12,567 bases of DNA from the NCBI GenBank assembly GCA_003646045.1, contig QNDV01000028.1, positions 1 to 12,567 of the forward strand, in the 5' to 3' direction. This DNA comes from a bacterium. Lineage in GTDB: Bacteria; Krumholzibacteriota; Krumholzibacteria; LZORAL124-64-63. A program made the translations under genes and the position numbers. Numbering within the stretch: the first letter of the stretch is position 1; every line of letters starts with the position of its first letter. Shown here in pieces: positions 1 through 6,800 of this stretch. The notes below the pieces were generated by a model. That model was not told the DNA's origin. It did not search any database and was given only the letters and a program-made list of their open reading frames with translations.

Positions 1-529
1 CGTCCGGCGCCGCGGTGGTTACGAATTCGATCTCGTTGCGCACATGGTCGAAGACGGCCAGGGTACGGGGGAACATGAACTGGAAGTCCGGCAGGTCCGC
101 GTCACCCGCCTGCTCCGGCAGGGGCACCTGCTCGAAATAGCGCACCATGTCGTAACCGACGTAACCCACTGCGCCACCGAAGGCCGCGGGCAGGGATTTG
201 TCCGGATCCTCACAACGGGGTTGAAGTGCCAGTTCGTCGCGGACGGCGGCAAAGGGATCGGTGGGGTCCAGGGGCCGGGTCCGCGCACCGCCGTTGTCCG
301 GTCTGGTGGTGGTAACCGCTCCGTCACGCAGTACGACGGTACTGCGGGGCGCCATGCCGATGAAGGAGTAGCGTCCGGCCTGGATACCCCTTTCCACGCT
401 TTCGAACAGGAAGGTGGCACCCAGTGGTTTGAGCTTCAGGAAAACCGAGACCGGTGTCTCCAGATCCGCCGGAACCCGCACGCGCAGCGGCACAACCGTG
501 CTGGTGCCCGTCGTGGTCGGCTTTGTCAT
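1..529 (-). CDS. trpE: Anthranilate synthase component I, N-terminal part (cut by left edge)
   Basis: TrpE with the TrpG amidotransferase converts chorismate and glutamine (or ammonia) to anthranilate, the first committed step of tryptophan synthesis, in the cytoplasm. About 176 N-terminal residues are visible; the C-terminal chorismate-binding catalytic domain lies outside the window. Seen: FLFESVERG followed by AGRYSFIG, matching the family's conserved LLES segment, which in known enzymes belongs to the allosteric tryptophan site; then GGAVGYVGYDMVRYFE, typical of TrpE/PabB N-terminal domains. The ATG at 529 is preceded six nucleotides upstream by a perfect AGGAGG. The tryptophan leader and attenuator directly upstream make TrpE much more likely than PabB or a salicylate/isochorismate synthase. 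Control is probably double: transcription attenuation, and feedback inhibition by Trp (inferred from the conserved motif). Downstream trp genes would lie left of the window. Confidence 0.93.
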   Translation of the reverse strand, partial: MTKPTTTGTSTVVPLRVRVPADLETPVSVFLKLKPLGATFLFESVERGIQAGRYSFIGMAPRSTVVLRDGAVTTTRPDNGGARTRPLDPTDPFAAVRDELALQPRCEDPDKSLPAAFGGAVGYVGYDMVRYFEQVPLPEQAGDADLPDFQFMFPRTLAVFDHVRNEIEFVTTAAPD

Positions 530-535
530 CGTTCG

Positions 536-541
536 CCTCCT
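536..541 (-). promoter_or_regulatory. Strong Shine-Dalgarno of trpE
   Basis: AGGAGG on the minus strand ends six nucleotides before the trpE ATG. It lies outside the attenuator hairpin at 575-601, so read-through transcripts should be translated efficiently. Confidence 0.85.
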
Positions 542-569
542 GCGCCTGTTCCTGCCGACTGGCGGATAC

Positions 570-601
570 AAAAAACCCGCCGTTCAGCATGGGTGGCGGG
601 T
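570..601 (-). terminator. trp attenuator: intrinsic terminator between leader peptide and trpE
   Basis: On the minus strand ACCCGCC (601-595) pairs with GGCGGGT (581-575) around a 13-nt loop, followed by a T tract (575-570) that overlaps the last stem pair. It lies 27 nt after the leader-peptide stop and about 40 nt before the trpE ATG. That is where a transcription attenuator is expected, not an operon-end terminator. The loop-side arm can instead join the antiterminator described at 592-682. Confidence 0.85.
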
Positions 602-682
602 CGTTCGGGTCGGGTTCGGTCGATTCGCTAACCTGTTCCGGAACCTCCCACGGCATCAACGCCACCAGCGTGCCAGGCACGC
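592..682 (-). promoter_or_regulatory. Candidate leader RNA hairpins: 1:2-type hairpin and antiterminator
   Basis: Two competing elements can be drawn on the minus-strand RNA. First, GCGTGC/GCACGC with a CTG loop (682-668) is a perfect 6-bp hairpin that includes the fifth Trp codon, so a ribosome stalled on the Trp codons would block it. Second, GGTGGCG (666-660) is complementary over 7 bp to CGCCACC (598-592). That segment overlaps the 5' arm of the terminator (601-595), so the two folds exclude each other. This matches the logic of a trp attenuator. The pairing was found by eye with no energy calculation, and the roughly 60-nt span inside the antiterminator is long, with its own local palindrome GTTCCGGAAC (635-644). 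Confidence 0.55.
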
Positions 683-744
683 CAGGACCACCACGACCAA
701 TGGCTGTCGGTGCGGGTGTGGGTGGTGCGGATGCTGCGATTCAT
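628..744 (-). CDS. trpL: trp operon leader peptide (38 aa, five Trp)
   Basis: ATG at 744 opens a 38-codon frame ending in TAG at 628. Residues 15-25 read HWSWWSWRAWH, so Trp is at positions 16, 18, 19, 21 and 24: five of nine codons. The rest is rich in Thr, Arg and Gly and has no protein-like features. A GGAG lies four nucleotides upstream of the ATG. The frame sits between a near-consensus promoter and a terminator that precedes trpE. A stalling sensor of charged tRNA-Trp is the standard role of such peptides: ribosomes pausing at the Trp codons under Trp starvation favour the antiterminator and let transcription reach trpE. The peptide itself is probably without further function. The Trp cluster, the position and the downstream terminator together make chance very unlikely. 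It is too short for most gene callers. Confidence 0.9.
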   Translation of the reverse strand: MNRSIRTTHTRTDSHWSWWSWRAWHAGGVDAVGGSGTG

Positions 745-811
745 GTCACTCCGGATCAGCAATTCTCTTCGGATCAGTAATCAGACCGGTACGTTTTCCG
801 ATCAGGATATG

Positions 812-840
812 ATCATACCACGCCCCGTTCCGGATGTCAA
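812..840 (-). promoter_or_regulatory. sigma70-type promoter of the trp leader/trpE
   Basis: The minus strand has a perfect -35 TTGACA (840-835), a 17-nt spacer and -10 TATGAT (817-812, five of six consensus bases). The predicted start is near 805, giving about 60 nt of RNA before the leader peptide. The -10 lies within the perfect palindrome TATGATCATA (808-817), a possible operator, but I do not recognise it as a known TrpR site. Confidence 0.85.
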
Positions 841-879
841 TACAGGTGAAGAAAAGTCCGATTAACTTCCCGCCCATCG

Positions 880-908
880 TTGCGACCCGTCGGGGCCTCT
901 GCGATAAT
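880..908 (+). promoter_or_regulatory. Promoter of aroC
   Basis: The plus strand has -35 TTGCGA (880-885, four of six consensus bases), a 17-nt spacer and -10 GATAAT (903-908, five of six). The start would be near 915, about 26 nt before the aroC ATG. The promoter diverges from the trp promoter, with the two -35 boxes about 40 bp apart, so the two could be controlled together. Confidence 0.65.
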
Positions 909-940
909 GGACGCTAACCGCAATGAAACGAGGATCGGGC

Positions 941-2032
941 ATGTCCAGCAGCTTTGGTACCCTTTGGCGCACCACCACCTTCGGCGAATCCCACGGTGGT
1001 GGCGTGGGGGTGGTAGTCGACGGTTGTCCGCCACGTCTGGACCTGGATGTGGACGCGGTACAGGCCCAGCTGGATCGCCGTCGTCCCGGCCAGAGTCCAC
1101 TGGCGACCCCTCGTGACGAACCCGATCGGGTGGAGATCCTGTCGGGACTCGAGAATGGGGCGACCCTGGGTACACCCCTGGCCATGCTGGTGCGCAACCG
1201 GGATCAGAAGCCGGGGGACTACGAAGCCCTGCGCAACATACCGCGCCCTTCCCACGCCGATTTTACCTACCAGCGGAAGTACGGTATCCGCGCGGCCAGC
1301 GGCGGGGGACGGGCCAGTGCCCGCGAGACCATCGGCCGTGTTGCCGCCGGTGCGGTGGCCGAACAGTGGTTGGCTCGGGAATACGACACCGGAATAGTGG
1401 CCTGGGTCGAGGCCGTGGGCGACGTGATGACCGATGGAGTGGACCCGGCCACCATCGACCGGGCCGCCGTCGACACCCAGCTCGTACGCTGCCCGCACGC
1501 CGGGGCGGCCGCGCGCATGACCGCTGCCATCGAAGCGGCTCGCGGGGACCACGACTCGGTGGGTGGCGTGGTTTCCTGCGTGTGTCGGGGTGTACCGGCG
1601 GGCTGGGGCGAACCGGTTTTCGACAAGCTGGAGGCCCTGCTGGCCCACGCCATGTTGTCATTGCCCGCGGTCAAGGGCTTCGAAATCGGCTCGGGCTTTG
1701 CCGGAGCAGCCATGCGCGGCTCGGCCCACAACGATGCCTTCGTCGCCGGGGACCGGGGTCTGGGCACGGTCACCAACCGCAGCGGCGGGGTGCAGGGGGG
1801 CATCAGCAACGGTGAGCACGTCGTTTTCCGGGTGGCCTTCAAACCGCCGGCCACCGTCGCCCGCACCCAGCGGACCGCCGACTTCGACGGCAACGAGGTG
1901 GACCTCGCCGCACCGGGGCGTCACGATCCCTGCGTGGTACCGCGGGCTGTCCCCATCGTCGAGGCCATGGCGGCGCTGGTGCTGGCGGATTGTGCCCTGC
2001 GGCAGCGTGCCCGCGACAGGCGGAGCGGCTGA
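941..2032 (+). CDS. aroC: Chorismate synthase
   Basis: AroC removes phosphate from 5-enolpyruvylshikimate-3-phosphate to give chorismate, the last shared step of aromatic synthesis; it needs reduced FMN as cofactor. The 363 residues match the usual bacterial length (about 360). Signatures seen in order: [10 protein letters not shown] near residue 14, DRRRPGQS near 47, [14 protein letters not shown] with the active-site His region, [11 protein letters not shown], then [15 protein letters not shown] and [17 protein letters not shown] near the C-terminus, all chorismate-synthase hallmarks. I chose the ATG at 941, not an in-frame ATG at 923, because GAGGA (930-934) is six nucleotides upstream and the family begins directly with the segment before TTFGESHG. 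It is divergent from trpE, which consumes its product. The deacylase gene follows after 135 nt, perhaps on the same transcript. No defects seen. Confidence 0.96.
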   Translation: MSSSFGTLWRTTTFGESHGGGVGVVVDGCPPRLDLDVDAVQAQLDRRRPGQSPLATPRDEPDRVEILSGLENGATLGTPLAMLVRNRDQKPGDYEALRNIPRPSHADFTYQRKYGIRAASGGGRASARETIGRVAAGAVAEQWLAREYDTGIVAWVEAVGDVMTDGVDPATIDRAAVDTQLVRCPHAGAAARMTAAIEAARGDHDSVGGVVSCVCRGVPAGWGEPVFDKLEALLAHAMLSLPAVKGFEIGSGFAGAAMRGSAHNDAFVAGDRGLGTVTNRSGGVQGGISNGEHVVFRVAFKPPATVARTQRTADFDGNEVDLAAPGRHDPCVVPRAVPIVEAMAALVLADCALRQRARDRRSG

Positions 2033-2167
2033 ATTTTCCATATCTTCAGGGTATGAATCGGCGGCTTTGGAGCGGCGCCGAGTCTCTCCAGCCGCGCGCC
2101 CGTCGCTCGACAACACCGGCCTTCGCAACAGGGCGTATCCCGCCGTCCTGTGCCCGGGGAGGTCGTC

Positions 2168-2659
2168 ATGCCCTGCGAGAAACTCCTGGATTTCCTGCAC
2201 GAGAGCGGGGTGGACTTCGAGTTCATCGACCACCCCCGTGCCTACGCCGCGGAAGAGGTGGCGCGCAAGGCCGGGGTGGAAGACCGTTCTTTCGTCAAGA
2301 CGGTACTCGTTCGCCTGGACGGCCTGATGGCCATGGCCCTGGTGCCGGCGTCGTTCAAGGTGAACTTCAACCTGCTGCGCGAGGCGGCGGGTGCGACCAC
2401 CATCACCCTGGCTCTCGAACACGAGTTCGAGGAGCGCTTTCCCGACTGTTCACTGGGAGCCATGCCGCCCTTCGGCAATCTCTACGCCATGGACGTCTAT
2501 GCCGACGGCAGTTTGACGGAGGTGGGTACCATAGCCTTCAACGCGGGCACGCACCGCGAGGTGATCACCATGGTCTGGGACGACTACGAAGCTCTGGTAG
2601 TGCCGCATCTGGCGCGCTTCGCCTACCAGGCCCTGCGCGAGGAGCGCTGCGCCTGGTGA
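2168..2659 (+). CDS. YbaK/EbsC-family aminoacyl-tRNA deacylase
   Basis: A 163-residue single-domain protein of the YbaK/ProX family, whose studied members hydrolyse mischarged tRNAs in trans (for example Cys- or Ala-tRNA-Pro) and so guard translation fidelity. Seen: HPRAYAAEEVA near residue 22, then SFVKTVLVR with the family's conserved lysine (K44), FPDCSLGAMPPFGNLY (about 91-106) containing the GxxPPFG loop that shapes the substrate pocket, and FNAGTH near 124. The substrate cannot be assigned from these motifs. The ATG at 2168 follows GGGGAGG by five nucleotides; an in-frame GTG at 2150 lies upstream of that Shine-Dalgarno and is unlikely. It is downstream of aroC on the same strand and ends 18 nt from the convergent DAHP synthase stop, with no terminator hairpin visible in the gap. 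Confidence 0.88.
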   Translation: MPCEKLLDFLHESGVDFEFIDHPRAYAAEEVARKAGVEDRSFVKTVLVRLDGLMAMALVPASFKVNFNLLREAAGATTITLALEHEFEERFPDCSLGAMPPFGNLYAMDVYADGSLTEVGTIAFNAGTHREVITMVWDDYEALVVPHLARFAYQALREERCAW

Positions 2660-2677
2660 AGGGCGGGGTCGGATCCC

Positions 2678-3724
2678 TCAGGCACCGGCCAGGGTCCGCG
2701 AAGCCTCGCGCAGCATGCGCACGGTTGTCTCCCAGTCCACGCACTTGTCGGTGATGGAGACGCCGTACTCCAGATCCCGCGGGTCGTCGGGTATGGGCTG
2801 GTTGCCCGCTTCCAGGTTGCTCTCGATCATCAGTCCCCGGATGTGGTGTGAGCCGTCCCTGACCTGCCCGATGACATCCTGCAGTACCGCCTCCTGGCGG
2901 GTATGGTCCTTGTTGCTGTTGGCATGGCTGCAATCCACCATGATCGCCCGTCCCACCCCTGCCGCCTGCAGCTTTACCGCCGTCGCGGCGATATCGGCCG
3001 CGTCATAGTTGGGCCTGCCGCCGCCGCCGCGCAGGACGATGTGCACATCGGGGTTGCCCATGGTCCGTATGATGGAATTGCGCCCGGCGCTGCTGGTGCC
3101 CACGAAACTGTGGGGTTTGCCCGCGGCCTGGATGGCGTCCAGGGCGATCTGCAGATTGCCGTCGGTACCGTTCTTGAATCCCATGGGAAACGACAGGCCG
3201 CTGGCCATCTCGCGGTGGGTCTGTGACTCGGTGGTGCGCGCGCCGATGGCGCCCCAGGCGATCTGGTCCGCCAGGAACTCGGGGGTCACCGTATCCAGCA
3301 TCTCGCAGCCCACGGGCACGCCCATGCCGTTGATCTCGCACAGCAGACGCCGGGCGATACCCAGACCCTTCGATATCTCCTGCGAGCCGTTCAGGTCCGG
3401 ATCGTTGATCAATCCCTTCCAGCCCACGGTGGTGCGGGGTTTTTCGAAATAGACCCGCATGACCACGAAAAACCGCTCCTGGATCTCAGCGGCCAGTTGC
3501 ACCAGGCGCCCCGCGTATTCCAGCGCCGCCTGGGGGTCGTGGATGGAGCAGGGACCTACCACCACCAGGAGACGTGGATCACGACCCTTGAGGATGTTCT
3601 TGATGGTCTGCCGGGCACCGGTGACGAAGGAGGCCGTCTCGGGGGTCTGGGGGAAGACCTGCTTCAGCTCGTCGGGTGAGATCAGGGGCGTCAGGCTGCG
3701 GATATTGAGGTTCTCGGTGCGCAT
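2678..3724 (-). CDS. Class I DAHP synthase (3-deoxy-7-phosphoheptulonate synthase)
   Basis: This enzyme condenses phosphoenolpyruvate and erythrose-4-phosphate to DAHP, the entry step of the shikimate pathway. At 348 residues it is the length of E. coli AroF/AroG/AroH and aligns along its whole length. Seen: VVVGPCSIHDP with metal-ligand C59, YFEKPRTTVGWKGLINDP, GAIGARTTESQTHRE, SGLSFPMGFKNGTDG, VDCSHANSNKD with H267, MIESNLEAGNQ with E301 and SITD with D326, the expected four metal ligands. The N-terminal extension that carries feedback control in this family is present, so allosteric inhibition is likely. The segment SFVGTSSAGRNSIIRTMGNPD is most like AroF, but the effector (Tyr, Phe or Trp) cannot be decided, so I give no symbol. 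The ATG at 3724 has GGAG nine nucleotides upstream. An in-frame start at 3772 would add an unconserved, Arg-rich 16-residue tail. No leader peptide or attenuator is visible upstream. Confidence 0.95.
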   Translation of the reverse strand: MRTENLNIRSLTPLISPDELKQVFPQTPETASFVTGARQTIKNILKGRDPRLLVVVGPCSIHDPQAALEYAGRLVQLAAEIQERFFVVMRVYFEKPRTTVGWKGLINDPDLNGSQEISKGLGIARRLLCEINGMGVPVGCEMLDTVTPEFLADQIAWGAIGARTTESQTHREMASGLSFPMGFKNGTDGNLQIALDAIQAAGKPHSFVGTSSAGRNSIIRTMGNPDVHIVLRGGGGRPNYDAADIAATAVKLQAAGVGRAIMVDCSHANSNKDHTRQEAVLQDVIGQVRDGSHHIRGLMIESNLEAGNQPIPDDPRDLEYGVSITDKCVDWETTVRMLREASRTLAGA

Positions 3725-3829
3725 GGAGCGGGTCTCCGTTCGGGTCCGGTGGAGGTTTCGGTGCCGCCCCAATGATCAGGGGAAACCGGATGCACCGCCA
3801 CCAATCGCGCATTGTGGAGCATGAACAAA
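3725..3829. other. Intergenic region upstream of DAHP synthase
   Basis: It holds the expected 5' region of the DAHP synthase gene, but I find no promoter close to consensus. The strong terminator at 3830-3853 separates the gene from the protease upstream, so a promoter is needed here. A TGATCATTGG segment (3781-3772 on the minus strand) shares the TGATCA core seen over the trp -10 box. There is no Trp-, Phe- or Tyr-rich short frame. Confidence 0.4.
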
Positions 3830-3853
3830 GGCCCCGGGCTCGCGCCCGGGGCC
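3824..3853 (-). terminator. Intrinsic terminator of the protease gene
   Basis: On the minus strand a perfect 10-bp stem GGCCCCGGGC/GCCCGGGGCC with a 4-nt loop (GCGA) is followed by TTTGTT. It starts 40 nt after the protease stop codon. It is the strongest hairpin in the window. The interrupted T tract is modest, but the stem is very stable. Confidence 0.85.
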
Positions 3854-3893
3854 ATATCAGGATCCACGCCAGAACCGGTTCAACGGTCCGGCA

Positions 3894-6800
3894 TCACTTG
3901 AGCAACGTCATCCGCCGCGTGACCGTCTGTCCGTTGGCGGTGAACCGCGTGAAGTAGACGCCGGACGCCAGACCACGGGGCTCCCACTGGACACGGTGTT
4001 CGCCGGCCTCCTGGCGCGTGTCCACCAGGGTCGCCACCCGCCGGCCGGAGACATCGAAGACCTCCAGGCGGGCGTGTCCGGTCTTGGCCAGGCCGTAGAC
4101 GATGGTGGTGGACGGGTTGAAGGGGTTGGGATAGTTCGCGGCCAGAGCGAAGCGTGCCGGCACCATCTCGCCGGCGGCCGACAAGCTGCTGACCTGCACC
4201 GCCGCCACCATGATCAGGGTGTCCGCCGAACAGCCGTTGGCCACGATCAGGGTCACGTCATAGATGCCGTCACCGGTGTAGATGTGGACGGGGCCGGCTT
4301 CATCACTCGTGTCGCCATCACCGAAATCCCAGGCCCAGGTGACGGGTTCGCCGGTGGACTGGTCGCTGAACGTGACTTCCAGAGGCGGTGCGCCCAGGGT
4401 GTCGGACAGGGCAAAGGCCGCGCTCACCGGGGTCTCCACCACCACGGCGTCCGCAATGGTCATGGTATCCACGCCGCCCGCGCCCATGACGATCAGGCGC
4501 ACGTCGTAACTACCGGTTGAATTGTAGGTGTGGACCGGGTTCTGGTCGGTGTCACTGCCGCCATCACCGAAGTCCCACTGCCAGGTGTCGATGTCACCGG
4601 CCGAGGCGTCGGTGAAGGTCACTTCCAGCGGCACGCAACCCGCGGCCGGGTCCGGGCTGAAGCCGGCCACCGGCGCCGGCGGGGGAGCCACGGTGATGTG
4701 GTCCGTAGCCACCAGTGTGTCTGGACCGCAGGCATTGGTGGTCACCAGGGTGACGGTGTAGAGGCCGGCCGTGGTGTAGATGTGGGTCGGTTCGGGCAGG
4801 GTCGAGGTACCGCCGTCGCCGAAGTCCCAGTCCCAGCTCGAGGGGGAACCCATCGACGTGTCGGTGAAGGTAATGGGGTCGCCGGCCGTGACACTGTTGG
4901 CCGTTTCCGTGAAGGAAGTGGTGGGCGGACCGTCCACGGTGATCATGCCGACGACGGTCTTGGAGTCCGAACCGCCGGGTCCGGTAACCGTCAGTTGCAC
5001 GTCATAGATTCCGGGCACCGTGTAATCGTGGGCAGTGGCAGCCTCCGTAGCGGTGCCGCCGTCGCCGAAGTCCCAGGCCCAGGTGTCGATGGCGCCGGTG
5101 GACAGGTCATTGAACGCCACCAGCAACGGGGCGCAGCCGCCGGCGGATGAGGCCTCGAAGTCGGCCACCGGCGCCGGAGGCGGGTTAACCGTCACCACAT
5201 CGACCACGGTGGAGGTATCGGATCCGCAGACGCTGGTTGCGATCAGGCGCACGGTGTAGGTCCCGGACAGACCGTAGACATGCACCTGGTTCTGCAGGCT
5301 GGACGAGCCTCCGTCGCCGAAGTCCCAGGCCCAGGCCGTGGGGTCACCGGTGGAGGTGTCGGTGAAGGTCACCGATTCGCCGGCTGTAATCACTGCAGGT
5401 GCCGCGTCGAAGGACGCCACCGGGGGACCACTGACCGTGACCAGTCCCACCGTGGTGGCCGTATCGGAACCGTCCGGTCCGGTCACCGTCAGACTGACGT
5501 CGTAGGTGCCGGGCACGGTGTAGATGTGGGTCGGGTCGGCCACGTTGTCCGTGCCACCGTCGCCGAAATCCCAGGCCCAGGTGTTGATGGTGCCGCTGGA
5601 CAGGTCGGTAAAGTTGACGGTCAGGGGCGCACAGCCGCTGCTGGTGTCCAGACCGAAGAGGGCCGTCGGACCCGTGGGCGGGGCGATGCCCACGGCCGCC
5701 GCCGCATCCACCATGCCGTAGCCGCTGTAGCGATCCCAGCCGGCCGCCGACTCCACGTTCTGGATGTCCAGGGCCGTGCTCACCAGTTGGGCGCGGATCT
5801 GGGCCGGGGTCCAGGCCGGGTTGGCCGAGATGATCAGGCCGCACACACCCGCCGCGTAGGGAGTGGCACAGCTGGTGCCGTTGAAGAAGCCGCTGTAGTC
5901 GCCGGGGTCGTAACCGCCGGCGCCCTGGATGTCGGTGGTGGGCAGGATGGTAGGGGCGATGATGTCCACTGCGCCCCGGTGGTCCTGCACGTCGAGGCCG
6001 TAGTTGGATCCCCACCAGCGTTCGCCGTCACAGGTGTAGCCGTTGGGGTCGGTGTTCACGCCGGAATTCACTTCGTCGCTGTCGCTGCTGGAGCGCTTGC
6101 GGTCGCCACAGGGTGAGGCCGCGCCCACGCCGATGACCACGTTGTTGACGGCGGGATAGCTGATGGTGCTGTTGTTCTCGTTGCCGGTAGCGGCGAGGAT
6201 TACGACACCTTGGCCGTCAGCGTAGGTCAGGGCAATATCCATGGGTTCGTAGATGTCCGCTGCTGCACCGAAGCTCATACTGATCACGTCGGCGCCGTTG
6301 TCGGCCGCGTGGTACACGGCATCGATGATGTAGGAGAAGTAGAGGTTGCCCGCGCTGTCGGAGACCTTCAGGGGCATGATGCTGCAACCGCCCGCCACGC
6401 CCACGGCGCCCAGGCTGTTGTCGGCAATGGCCGCCGCCACGCCGGCACAGGCGGTGCCGTGGCCCGGACTGGCGCTGTCGTCGTTGGGGTCGGTGTCGTC
6501 ATCACCGAAGTCGTAGCCTGCCACCTGCAGCAGGTCCGGGTGGGTCGAGTCCACCCCCGAGTCCAGGATGGCGATGACCACGCTGCTGCTGCCATAGCCC
6601 TGGCTGCCGCCCCAGGCCGGGTCGGCATTGCTGTCGAAGCCGATGGTACCCACGGTGGTGGGCAGATCGTGCTCATAGGATCCGCCCCAGTCCAGATCAG
6701 GCAGCTGGGCCGTGTTGTCGTGGCCCCAGTTATTGGCGTAGAGCGGATCGTTGGGTACCACGGCCGGGTAGGCCCGCAGATCCGGCAGGGCGTATTCCAC

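Noticed and set aside
324..680. A 118-codon minus-strand frame spanning the attenuator and the start of trpE
   Set aside because: It crosses the terminator, overlaps trpE in another frame and has no protein-like composition. The leader peptide at 628-744 explains this region better.
923..940. Alternative aroC start at 923
   Set aside because: It would place the GAGGA Shine-Dalgarno inside the gene and add six residues not typical of the family.
2033..2167. Search for a promoter or RNA gene between aroC and the deacylase gene
   Set aside because: Only a weak TGGAG/CTCCA hairpin near 2070-2092 without a T tract was seen, and no convincing -35/-10 pair.
3725..3829. A possible second attenuator or aromatic leader peptide upstream of DAHP synthase
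   Set aside because: The short frame from ATG near 3822 has one Trp and no run of aromatic codons, and no hairpin with a T tract precedes the gene.
4200..5650. Regularly spaced repeated blocks that could suggest a CRISPR or minisatellite array
   Set aside because: They are the coding repeats of PKD domains on the minus strand, about 250 bp apart, diverged and in one open frame.
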